A stretch of 64,000 nt of DNA from Eledone cirrhosa (Eukaryota > Mollusca > Cephalopoda > Octopoda > Eledonidae). The stretch is taken from positions 296,614,670 to 296,678,669 of the forward strand of contig OZ024740.1 in the NCBI GenBank assembly GCA_964016885.1, read 5' to 3'. The position numbers and the translations under genes are program-made. Position 1 is the first letter of the stretch. Every line of letters begins with the position of its first letter. Below the pieces are notes generated by a model, which was not told the DNA's origin, made no database searches, and saw only the letters and a list, made by a program, of their open reading frames with translations. Positions 51,901 through 61,964 of the stretch are shown piece by piece.

Positions 51901-52320
51901 GTTTAAATATATATTATCTGGCTGGCCTGATGAGTTTTGTACATGGCCTCATTAGCACATTGAGGAAATCAAGTCAATACTTACCTGAGAGTTGGAAACA
52001 TTTAAGTAGCCTTGTAAGGCTTTTGTACACTCCAGTGTATATACAAGATAGTGTTCTAATCCCTCAATAACACTAAGAAGTCTCAAGAAATCTAAACACA
52101 CTGCCCTTTTGGGGGCATAGACAGCTACTATACAAAAGGCATTGCCTTCACTGGTGGTCATATCCAGAATCAGTGACTTACCTTCTGTGTCCAGGAAGAT
52201 GGTCTGTATTGCAAGATCCAGACATTTCAAAACTAACACAGTGATTCTACTTGGAGATGTGCACAACTCATAGCCATCATTGATTGACACAGATTCTGGC
52301 TTCACTCATTGACACCACAA
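51900..52320 (-). pseudogene. Tx1/L1-like LINE endonuclease remnant
   Basis: The minus-strand frame 52,305-51,952 contains LDTEGKSLILDMTTSEGNAF and CIVAVYAPKRAVCLDFLRLL. This aligns with LDPEGRLVVLDVNSIGGGAF and RLVAVYAPTG of the Tx1-like element at 33,905. Only the middle of the endonuclease is left. It lies in the P450 intron between the I-helix and J/K exons. Confidence 0.65.
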
Positions 52321-52545
52321 TTATAGTTAGTGACCTAAGGTCATTGAACAAGTGACCTTGCTTCTAAGGAAACCCCAGGCCATATTTCTTTCTCTTTCGC
52401 TATTCTGAATAAAGCCATGTTGGATAAATAGTAAAAAAGTGAAATAATTAGTACCATGTGATTGTACACATTTCTTCCTGTAAATAATGTACTGTTATGG
52501 TACCTACTATGTAGATAGCTGAAAGCAACTACTTATTGTCTCTTG

Positions 52546-52738
52546 TACCATATCCTAGGTAATGACCTAGTAAGTCAGTATATTGTACTAGGTCCTAGTT
52601 AATGACCCAGTAAGCCAGTATAATATACCAGGTCCTAGGTAATCACCCAGTTAGTATATTGTACCAGATCCTAGTTAATGACCCAGTAAGTCAGTATATT
52701 GTACCAGGTCCTAGTTAATGACCCAGTAAATCAGTATA
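52546..52738. repeat. ~41-43 bp tandem repeat in P450 intron
   Basis: About four and a half units built on CCTAGGTAATGACCCAGTAA followed by GTCAGTATATTGTACCAGGT, ending 47 bp from the I-helix exon's donor side. One unit is shortened. Confidence 0.85.
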
Positions 52739-52784
52739 AAATCAACAAATCAAGAGACAACAACAAAGATAAGTTAGAACTCAC

Positions 52785-52887
52785 CATAACAATCATCAAT
52801 TTCTTTATGTAGTTTCTTTTGTACATTAGGATAAGCTGCTATGAAATAGAGAGTCCAAATAATTCCCACTGCTGTTGTATCATGACC
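52785..52887 (-). CDS. Cytochrome P450 (CYP4 family), I-helix exon
   Basis: 103-nt exon, acceptor TTTTACTAG, donor GTGAGT. It encodes GHDTTAVGIIWTLYFIAAYP, then NVQKKLHKEIDDCY and the first base of Asp. GHDTT is the helix I oxygen-activation motif ([A/E]GHDTT) with the conserved threonine; the residue before Gly would come from the missing upstream exon (phase 0). This is the most 5' exon found. No candidate for the exon normally just upstream was seen up to 64,000, so either a very long intron follows or the gene is truncated. Confidence 0.94.
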
Positions 52888-52905
52888 CTAGTAAAACAAT
52901 ATAAG

Positions 52906-52996
52906 TCTTTTGTACATTAGGATAAGCTGCTATGAAATACAATGTCCAAATAATTCCCACTGCTGTTGTGTCATGACCCTAGTAAAATAATATAAG
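52906..52996 (-). pseudogene. Partial tandem duplicate of the P450 I-helix exon
   Basis: A 91-bp direct duplicate of 52,815-52,905, carrying the acceptor (CTAG before 52,978) and the first 24 codons (GHDTTAVGIIWTLYFIAAYP, NVQK), but no end of the exon and no donor. Five bases differ between the copies; the four within coding sequence are all synonymous. If spliced from its own acceptor the frame would run into the next copy's intron and stop at TGA about 11 codons after the coding part. Confidence 0.9.
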
Positions 52997-53330
52997 TCTT
53001 TTATTTTACTGGACATTGGACAATTAGATAAGTTTAAATATATAATGAGGTTGCAATGGATTAAAGGGTAAATAGAATTCAGTAGAAATTGAAGTTAGAA
53101 TACAGAATTGTGAGATGTGAGCTAATACAACATCAAGCCTGGCTGGGTAATTTCACAATAAAAAATACAATAGATTTATATATAAATATATTTCAGCACA
53201 ATAAATATTTGAATTATCAAATGTAGACAGTACAATACAACAGATATTAGACATGTTGAATGTAGATAGTGTGGTATTGATCAGTTGTTTTTTAGGTTGA
53301 AAAGCCTAAATTTAGGAAGATAGGAAGATT
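52997..53330. other. Presumed P450 intron, nothing recognised
   Basis: AT-rich sequence upstream (in gene direction) of the duplicated exon. No splice-flanked frame resembling the expected preceding P450 exon. Confidence 0.5.
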
Positions 53331-53670
53331 ATATTACCAGAGATGTGGCCTTGTTTGATATCTTAAAAAAGGTAGGATAGACATTTTATAAGATGTACAC
53401 AGTGTAATCTATACACAAGAGACTTAGTTGGATTACAGGCATGTTAAAGAAGATAGAAATTGTATATGGTAGATGCACAGTAGATAGACTTTGTATATCG
53501 TAGAGCACATATAAAATAGATTGCTTCAATTGCCTAATAGACACCAAAAATGTGTTGACAATTGTTTTAACTTAGGTGACCTAATCAACGATGGGGGAGG
53601 ATACTATGAAATTGTGATAGTGAGAATAAGAATGGGCTAGAAGTTTAGGGAGCTAGTATTTCTGTTGCAA
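53330..53670 (+). pseudogene. Short RTE-like LINE remnant
   Basis: A degenerate zinc-insert region is followed by GDLINDGGG...IVIVRIRMG.KFREL (about 53,575-53,660). It corresponds to GDLISSGGGCSESIIVRIM and GWKKFREL in the other copies. Heavily decayed. Confidence 0.6.
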
Positions 53671-53797
53671 CAAATCATACAAACAAACACACACATATAT
53701 ATATATCTTATTTCCCATATATATATATACATATATATTATAATATGTAACCCATGTGTTTTCCTCTTTCTTCCCATGTTTTTTATATATATATATT

Positions 53798-54264
53798 ACG
53801 AAAATGTAATGTATTATAGAACATTTTCTTCTTGTCTCCTTAAAACCTCGTTCATTCATCCATATATATCTACAATCGTTGCTATCCTTGCCCTAAATTA
53901 ATCTTCTCCACGCTTGTTCTAAATAATCTCTCTCATTGCTAAAAAATTTTCCAGGATTCATAAAAATAGATTCTCTCTCGCCCACCAAAATCGCTATTAC
54001 TCCCACTCTTTCTAACATATACGTCCCTCTCGATCTCTCACTCCCTAATATAAATAAGAATGTTACGAGGGACAAAACCTCAGAATTTGTCAACTCTTAT
54101 TAAATGGTCAGTCGATTCTACGAAAATGTAATGTATTATAGAACATTTTCTTCTTGTCTCCTTAAAACCTCGTTCATTCATCCATATATATCTACAATCG
54201 TTGCTATCCTTGCCCTAAATTAATCTTCTCCACGCTTGTTCTAAATAATCTCTCTCATTGCTAA
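53798..54264 (+). repeat. ~145-bp direct repeat upstream of the LINE (322-bp offset)
   Basis: TACGAAAATGTAATGTATTA through CTCTCTCATTGCTAA at 53,798-53,940 recurs almost unchanged at 54,120-54,264. Between them lie 180 bp including TTCCAGGATTCATAAAAATA. Downstream of the second copy the sequence diverges into a C-rich stretch that leads to the LINE ORF. It may be tandem 5'-UTR monomers of the LINE, as in some other non-LTR families. Confidence 0.85.
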
Positions 54265-57200
54265 CTACCCCATATCCCTCCCTCCCGCCCCCAGTCTCCA
54301 CCTTTACTATTTGGACCAATCACAAGTCAACGGCCTATGCTATCACTACTGGCTGCTTTTCGATATGATGGATGGACTAAGGAATTTCTGGAGAGTCTGA
54401 AGAATCTGGACACTCGATGACAATGCCAAAGATAACGACAAATTCACCTGATGCTGCCGGACGAAAGGGCAAGCCCCCCCTCTTTGTTTCGGCCGCGGAT
54501 GGCCAACATAACCCCAAACTCATTCCCCTCACCCCTCCCCGCGCCCCATCCTCCAAACACAATCCAAAACTTCAGAGTTGGTACCATGAACGTAGGCACC
54601 TTAAAAGGCCGCTCTAACGAGGTTGTAGAATTGCTTGAACGTAAGGAGGTTGATGTTTGCTGTATCCAAGAGACTAGGTGGAGGGGCGGGTCTGCTAGAT
54701 TCATTGTGGGTAAAAAACATTGTTATAAGCTTTTCTGGGTGGGGAATGACAATGAGATAGGTGGGGTAGGAATCATGTTAGCAGAAAAATGGGTGGATAA
54801 GATAATAGATGTAAATAGAGTGAATGACAGAATAATTAAAATAAGACTTGTTCTAAACAGAACTACTGTGACAGTAATATCTGCATACGCACCCCAATCC
54901 GGACTGCCTGGCGCTATAAAAGACAGATTCTATGAGACACTGATGCTCACTACCTCCCAAATAACCGACAGTGACTATATAATTATTGCTGGCGACCTAA
55001 ATGGTCACGTTGGACAACATTGTGACGGCTATGACGGAATCCACGGAGGCTATGGGTTTGGTACTAGAAACGAGGAAGGCTCCAGAATCCTGGAATTCTG
55101 TGATGCAAACAACCTAACTATCTGTAACACTAACTTCAAAAAACGAGACAATCACTTGATCACCTACAGATCAGGAGAAAATACCAGCCACGTAGATTAT
55201 ATCCTTACCAGAAGACGTGACAGAATATCTGTTGTAAACACTAAATCCCTCCCCCATGAAGAATGCACCTCCCAACATAGACTGATAATTAGCGATCTCA
55301 TAGTCAGGACGAGACGTACTAGACAGCAGAAGAGGACTATCCTCAGGAGAAAAATATGGAAGCTAAAGGATCCCACAGCCAGAAATAAATTTCAAAGCAT
55401 ATTACTTGATGCTTTCGACAGTAAGGAAGAGCAATTAGAGTCGTACAAGGTAGAGGAACAGTGGGAATTCCTGAAAGCAAACCTGCTGATGGCGGCAGAC
55501 GGAGTCTGTGGCTGGAGCAGGCCTGTAGGCAGGAGGAGAGTAACATGGTGGTGGAACAGTAAGGTGGAGGGGTCAATCAAGGCCAAAAAGCAGGTTTGGA
55601 AAGCATGGCGGGATGGGGGAAGTAGAGAAGACTATCAAGTGGCCAGGAGGGAAGCTAGGAGACAAGTGTACTTCGCAAGAAGGGAAGCAGAGGAAAGAAA
55701 GTTCAAGCATGTTCTACAACGCGAGGACCAAAAACGTGAGGTGTTCAGGATTGCTAGGCAATGTGTCAAGGAAAACCATGATATTGTCGGGGAGAAGTGT
55801 GTACTTAACGATGATGGCGTACTTGCCATCACTGACGCTGATAAGAAGGTAGCTTGGAAGTGTCACTACGAAAGGCTACTAAATGAGGAGAATAAATGGG
55901 AGAAAGACAGTCTCCCCCACATCGACCCAATAGAGGGACCAGCAGTGTTAGTCGAAGGTAGTATAATAAGTAAGGCAATCAAAGATATGAAGACGGGTAA
56001 GGCGGCTGGGCCTTCGGAAATAGTTGCTGAGATGCTGAAAGCCTCCGGTACGGTGGGACACACCATGGTCACTCGGATAGTAAACCAAGTCATACAGAAT
56101 GGGGTTGTTCCGAAGGACTGGCGTAGCAGCATCATCGTTAACTGTTACAAGGGTAAAGGAGACGCCCTAGATAGGAGTAACTTTAGAGGCATTAAATTAA
56201 TCGACCAGGTCATGAAGGTCACAGAAAAAGTAATAGCGCAACTAATCAGAGAGAGAATTGATCTAGATGAAATGCAGTTCGGGTTTGTGTCAGGCAAAAG
56301 TACCACAGACGCTCTTTTCATTGTACGACAACTACAGGAGAAGTAACTAGCTAAAAGTAAACCCCTATACTTAGCTTTTGTCGACTTGGAGAAAGCCTTC
56401 GACAGAGTCCCCTGTTCCATTATCTGGTGGGCTCTTAGAAAACTAGGTGTTGACGAATGGCTTGTGAGAGCTATACAAGCCATGTATAAAGAAACAGTCA
56501 GCAAGGTTAGAATTAACAACGAATATAGTGAAGAGTTTAGCGTAAAAGTTGGTGTCCATCAGGGCTCTGATCTTAGCCCCCTACTATTTATTATTGCCCT
56601 TCAGGCTATAATAGAGGAGTTGAAGACCGGCTGCCCATGGGAACTCCTATACGCAGATGATCTAATGCTCATAGCTGAATCAATGGCCGAGCTAGAGAAG
56701 AAATTCCAAACATGGAAGCACGGCCTAGAATCAAAAGGCCTTAAAATTAACCTGGCTAAGACTAAAGTTCTAGTTTGTAGGAAAGAAAATAAGGCGCCGG
56801 TCCCCTCCAGGAAATGGCCATGCTCAGTGTGTAGGAAAGGCGTAGGTAGAAACTCCATTTTATGTCCCAAATGCAAAGTATGGGTGCATAAAAGATGTAG
56901 TGGGATCACAGGTAAGTTAACTAAGAACACAGATTTTACATGTGGCCGGTGCTCTGGTGCAATAAGTAGCAGCAAGTGCCCAAAAAATACTAGCTCTTTC
57001 AATTGCGCAGGGGGTTCTATAGAAATAGTGGACAGCTTCTGTTACCTGGGTGACAAAATCAGCAGTGGGGGAGGGTGCTCTGAAAGTACAGTAGCTAGAG
57101 TCAGAACTGGATGGAAAAAGTTCAGAGAGCTTATACCACTATTAGCCGCTAAAGGGTTCTCCCTAAACATGAAAGGCAGGTTGTATGATGCCTGCATACG

Positions 57201-57993
57201 AACAGCAATGTTGCATGGCAGTGAGACCTGGGCATTGTGTGCAGAGGATATACGCAGACTAGAGAGGAACGAAGCTTGCATGCTCCGCTGGATGTGTAAT
57301 AGTAATATACGTGAACGGCAAAGCATAAACGAACTAAGGAAAAAATTAGAAATAAGAGGGATCAGATGTTGTTTACTCGAGAGAAGGCTACGTTGGTATG
57401 GTCATGTGATGCGCATGAAAGACGACAGCTGTATAACAAAGTGCAGGGCAATAAAGATAGATGGTAGCCACGGAGTAGGCAGACCCAGGAAAACCTGGGA
57501 CGAGCTGATAAATTCCGACCTCACACACTTACACCTCTCCAAGACAATGTCACTGGACCGAGACCTTTGGCGGTACTCAGTAACAGAGAATACCCGCCTT
57601 ACCTAAATACAAAGTAAAACCTACTACAGTCAGTAGGCATCTCTAACAAAATACACCCAAGTCCCACCACCCCCACCCCATCCACACCGCCCCCTTCAAT
57701 GCAAAGTTATGTTGGTGTCACAACATCCAGGCCGAAACAAATGAGATCGTGTAGGTGTCACGACAAAAAACACCCAGTCCACGCTGTAATGTGGCCTTGT
57801 AGGCAACACGGTAAAAACCTCCCAGCCCCACACTCTAAATGTGGTTGGTGTTAGGAAGGGCATCCAGCTGTAGAAAACCCGCCAGACAGTCCTATGCGAG
57901 CAAGACAACCACTCTTGCCTCAAGTGGGAAAACCCCCGTCCAAACCCATGCAAGCGTGGAACATGGACATTAAACGTTGATGATGATGATGAT
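54265..57993 (+). mobile_element. Nearly full-length RTE-like non-LTR retrotransposon
   Basis: Contains a short 5' UTR, one long ORF (54,451-57,606), a ~390-bp 3' UTR with GTTGGTGTTAGGAAGGGCAT (57,844-57,863), and a CAAGCGTGGAACATGGACAT terminus with (GAT)n and (TA)n from about 57,978. The 5' boundary is uncertain and may include the direct repeats from 53,798. Among the RTE-like copies in the window this is by far the best preserved. It lies antisense to the P450 gene, in what would be its large intron. Confidence 0.85.
54451..57606 (+). pseudogene. LINE polyprotein: endonuclease, RT, PHD-like zinc motif; one in-frame stop
   Basis: From ATG 54,451 the frame spans 1,051 codons. Residues 41-290 are an apurinic-type endonuclease (FRVGTMNVGTLKGR, CCIQETRW, SAYAPQSG, AGDLNGHVG, HVDYILTRR, QHRLIISD). 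A basic linker with VTWWWNSKVEGSIKAKKQVW follows. The RT contains KAAGPSEIVAEML, YKGKGDALDRSNFRGIKL, DLEKAFDRV, VHQGSDLSPLLF and YADD (residues 734-737). Residues 791-834 form a C4HC3 (PHD-like) cluster, CSVCRKG...CPKC...HKRC...CGRC. The end has RRLRWYGHVMRMKDD. A single TAA at 56,344-56,346 (codon 632) interrupts the RT, where the sister copy at 31,210 has Phe. No frameshift. The RTE assignment is by motif order and is not certain. Confidence 0.9.
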
Positions 57994-57995
57994 GA

Positions 57996-58040
<45 letters not shown>
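57994..58040. repeat. (TA)n between LINE tail and palindrome
   Basis: About 45 bp of pure TA separating the LINE's (GAT)n tail from the left arm of the palindrome. Confidence 0.93.
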
Positions 58041-58042
<2 letters not shown>

Positions 58043-59494
58043 AACCAGTAAGACCCCGACGGCTGAGCTCAAGCCGTTTCGACGGCTAATTCTGGACTAA
58101 ATGAAAATTTATCCTGGTATTTAAATAGCCGATCTTCTCAAGGGGTAATTCCATATATGGTCAAAGTGATTGTCAAAAATCAGTAGTAATTCTGTGATTG
58201 CAAATTAGTAGGGGAGATGGTGGCTAAACCTGCCAGTAGGAGAAAGAGGGGAGGGGTGGAGTAGACCCAATCAAGCGTTGGTAGTGCCAGCTACAGCTGG
58301 GCATGAGGTCAAAGAAGATACTGGGGAGGGGAGGGGGAGGAGGTCGGAACGGTAGGTAGAACAATGGGGGGTAAAAATATATATGAAAGAAAAAATACTG
58401 AGAGTGAAGAAAAGCGGATAAGTGTAAAGAAAAAAGTAAAGCAAGTTCTACGACCTAGGTCTCTAGCTATTGTTAGGCTAGAATAAATAAATAAATAAAG
58501 AAAGAAAGAAGTAAAGAAAGAAATAAAGAAATAACGAAATAAGTAAATGAACTAGGTGGGACGGAATAGGCAAGGACCCTTTTAAGAGGTATAAGTACGT
58601 AAATGATACGGTGACAGGTCAACAAATGGGGCCGAAATACTAAAGAGACTACCACGAAATAAATAATAAAGGTTTCTATCCCAGGCACAATGCCAGCAAC
58701 CACCCAGTGCAGCAAAGTGAACTAGTACGAGATAATAATTCTGAGTCCCGAAAAAAATATATACTAATGCTAACTCTAAAAGTATATATTTTTTTCGGGA
58801 CTCAGAATTATTATCTCGTACTAGTTCACTTTGCTGCACCGGGTGGTTGCTGGCATTGTGCCCGGGATAGAAACCTTTATTATTTATTTCGTGGTAGTCT
58901 CTTTAGTATTTTGGCCCCATTTGTTGACCTGTCACCGTATCATTTACGTACTTATACCTCTTAAAAGGGTCCTTGCCTATTCCGTCCCACCTAGTTCATT
59001 TACTTATTTCGTTATTTCTTTATTTCTTTCTTTCTTTATTTATTTATTTATTCTAGCCTAACAATAGCTAGAGACCTAGGTCGTAGAACTTGCTTTACTT
59101 TTTTCTTTACACTTATCCGCTTTTCTTCACTCTCAGTATTTTTTCTTTCATATATATTTTTACCCCCCATTGTTCTACCTACCGTTCCGACCTCCTCCCT
59201 CTCCCCCTCCCCAGTATCTTCTTTGACCTCATGCCCAGCTGTAGCTGGCACTACCAACGCTTGATTGGGTCTACTCCACCCCTCCCCTCTTTCTCCTACT
59301 GGCAGGTTTAGCCACCATCTCCCCTACTAATTTGCAATCACAGAATTACTACTGATTTTTGACAATCACTTTGACCATATATGGAATTACCCCTTGAGAA
59401 GATCGGCTATTTAAATAAAAGGATAAATTTTCATTTAGTCCAGAATTAGCCGTCGAAACGGCTTGAGCTCAGCCGTCGGGGTCTTACTGGTTCC
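58041..59494. repeat. 1.45-kb near-perfect palindrome (foldback element)
   Basis: Left arm 58,041-58,763 (723 bp) and right arm 58,783-59,494 (712 bp) are reverse complements apart from scattered substitutions and a net 11-bp length difference near the GAAA tract (58,497-58,525). The 19-bp centre is CTAATGCTAACTCTAAAAG. The ends are GGAACCAGTAAGACCCCGAC and its complement. Open frames in it mirror each other and have no known motif. It could be a foldback transposon, a head-to-head retroelement insertion, or an assembly inversion artefact. Confidence 0.95.
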
Positions 59495-59689
59495 TATTAC
59501 CCACTCTACTACCCCAAGTATTGAGTACTTTGGTGCGTTATGGTCCACCTGGTTCCTTACCACATTTCCTTCGTTATATATATATATATATATATATATC
59601 TTGTTTTCCAGTTCCCTTAGATTGTTCTAGAGAAAAACAAAATAATGTATACCTCATGCTTCTTCTCCTTCCCTGTCCCCTATAACACT

Positions 59690-60505
59690 TTAGGCTATAA
59701 CAGAGGAGTTTAAAATGGGCTGCCCATGGGAACTTTTTTATGCAGATGAGTTGGTCCTTATAGCTGAAACCAAAATATTAACTAGAAAATAAATTCTGAT
59801 TATAGAAACTGAATTTTGAATCAAAATGTCTGAGAGTAAACTTAGCCAAAACTAAAGTGCTAGTAAATAGGAAAGGAGATAGGAGCCTGATTCCTTCAGG
59901 GAAGTGGTCCTGATCAATATGTAGAAAAGGAGTAGGCATAAACTCTATATGACATATACAAATGTAAATCCTTGATACACAGAAGATGTAGTAGGATAAT
60001 GAGTAGACTAACAGGAAAGGAGAACTTTGCATGTAGAAGATGCACAGGAGAAATTGAGACAAAGAGTGCCAATGATATAAAGCTTTTCCAATCACAGGAA
60101 GGATCCATTGATGTGGTTGATAGCTTCTGCTATCTAGGTGACCTAATTAGCAGTGGAGGAGGGTGTTCTGAGAGTATAATAGTTAGAATAATGATAGGAT
60201 GGAAGAAGTTTAGAGAACTACTCCCCTGCTGACAAAAAAATGTTTCTTCCTATGTACAAAAGGAAGGCTGTATGACACCTGTATGCAGTGCATGATGCTG
60301 TATGGAAGTGTAACACAGACTGTCACTGTTGGGTGAAGAAATGTCAGGAGATCCCAAGAAAGATCTGGACAGGGGTTGTGAGAGCTGACCTCAAAATTCT
60401 AAGACTGGCAGAGGAGATGAAGAAGGAATAAGGCAAGTGGAGGGATACCATGCTGATAAGGACCAATCCAACCCATGCAAGCATGGAAAAGCAGACATAA
60501 AAACA

Positions 60506-60543
<38 letters not shown>

Positions 60544-60545
60544 TA
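59690..60545 (+). pseudogene. RTE-like LINE, decayed 3' half
   Basis: RT end with AITEEFKMGCPWELFYADEL (YADE, catalytic Asp lost), then the zinc insert (CRRCTGEIE near 60,030), then VDSFCYLGDLISSGGGCSES and GWKKFRELL, then RVVRADLKILRLAEEM-like sequence. The tail is CCAACCCATGCAAGCATGGA with (GAT)n at about 60,508-60,540. Many stops and at least two frame changes. Confidence 0.8.
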
Positions 60546-60985
60546 TATACATATACATATATACACACACACACTCACATATATATCTATGATAAATTTC
60601 CTGTTTTGTTCCTGGATCCCTATTTAATATTTCATAATACATCTTAATATGAACCCCATGATATTTTTTTTCTATATCCTATATGAAGTAAGGATCACAT
60701 AGAAAGTGATTTTTATCCACAGTTTCCTGCAGGGTCATGGGTCATTTGGTACTCACATTCATATTACAATTGCTGGGTCACCCATAAAGAAGGATAAAGT
60801 GCAAATTGCCAAATTTAGAAAATCCTTGTCATTTTAACATCTGCTTACCCTGTTAGAAAGGGTTGGACAGGTTTATATAGACCAAGTTAGTACTGAAGAA
60901 GAGTAACTGATCTCCCAAGCAAGCCAGGAACCAGTCTCTTGCTTATGTAATCTCACATTCTGTCAAGTGCTCAAGAGAGGTTGTC
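60546..60985. other. Non-coding spacer
   Basis: Short (TA)/(CA) simple sequence at 60,541-60,590, otherwise nothing recognised. Confidence 0.5.
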
Positions 60986-61235
60986 AAAACTTTAACACAA
61001 CTGAGGGTCCTCCCAACCCTTTGTTTGGCAAGATTTCTATGGCTGGAAATCCTTCATATCACCAACCATTTTACAGTAAATAACCAACACTGGGGAGGTT
61101 GGTAAATAACCAACACTGGAGAGGCTGTCATGCCCTTGACACAACTGGAGAGGTCTCCTGACACTTAGTCTGGCAGGTTTTCTATGGCTGGATGCCCTTC
61201 CTGCCACCAACCACTTTACAGTGTGTACTGGGTGC
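60986..61235 (-). mobile_element. SINE/LINE 3'-tail fragments, internally duplicated
   Basis: On the minus strand CACTGTAAAGTGGTTGGTGG, CAGGAAGGGCATCCAGCCAT and AGAAAACCTGCCAGAC match the tail shared by the SINE at 32,613 and the LINE at 54,451. A second, weaker copy (GATTTCCAGCCATAGAAA type) lies at about 61,015-61,075, and AATAACCAACACTGG(A/G)GAGG is repeated at 61,078 and 61,106. Confidence 0.65.
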
Positions 61236-61734
61236 GTTTATTGTGTAAATCACCAACATTCTGTAATAAAAAGGATGAACATCTACAACACCAAATGTAG
61301 CAACAGGATGAAACACTAGCGCCCATCATAGCTTGGAAACTTTCATTGAAAGGGAGAAATCAAACAGAATAATTTGTAAAATTTAGGTTGGCTGTTACAG
61401 TGAAATGATAAAAATGTTAAGTGTAAAAGAAGTTAATAAAAAAAAAAGACTTCTGTTTTTCATCTCTTTAAAAAAAAAGAAACTATTTTAGTTGCTATAA
61501 TAAATCCTACACAGAAAGAAATGTTCTAATGTAACAGTTGAGTCATTCCAGTTCCTAAAGGGCTCTTAACAAAGAAAAAAATGGAATGATCCACTGGATC
61601 GTTGCATGGGTTTTGAAGATATACCACTACAATCCTCCAGTGGGTTGTATAATTGCCGACATCTTAAAATCATGTGGTAAGTTTTATTCTGCTCTCAAAC
61701 CGATCATAATCATACTAATTACTGAAAAATGAAA
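61236..61734. other. Non-coding spacer
   Basis: AT-rich sequence with two A8-10 runs near 61,440 and 61,472; no gene or repeat recognised. Confidence 0.5.
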
Positions 61735-61930
61735 TCAATCTTCTGTAGCAAAAATGTACTCAGTCTTCTGTAGTAAATATGTACTCCATCTTCTGTAGTA
61801 AAAATGTACTCAGTCTTCTGTAGTAAATATGTACTCCATCTTCTGTAGTAAAAAGGTACTCAATCTTCTGTAGTAAAAAGGTACTCAATCTTCTGTAGTA
61901 AAACATACTCAATCTTCTATAGTAAAAATT
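61735..61930. repeat. ~25-bp minisatellite, about eight copies
   Basis: Units of type TACTCAATCTTCTGTAGTAA plus AAAGG, with AAATATG, AAAATG and CTCCATC variants. Two variant types alternate in the first half of the array. Confidence 0.88.
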
Positions 61931-61964
61931 TCAATAATAGATTCTACATATCACAGACATATAA

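Noticed and set aside
58473..59061. Mirrored ORFs (for example 58,582-58,839 minus and 58,707-58,964 plus) as a duplicated gene pair
   Set aside because: They are the same sequence read in the two arms of the palindrome and span its centre. No known motif.
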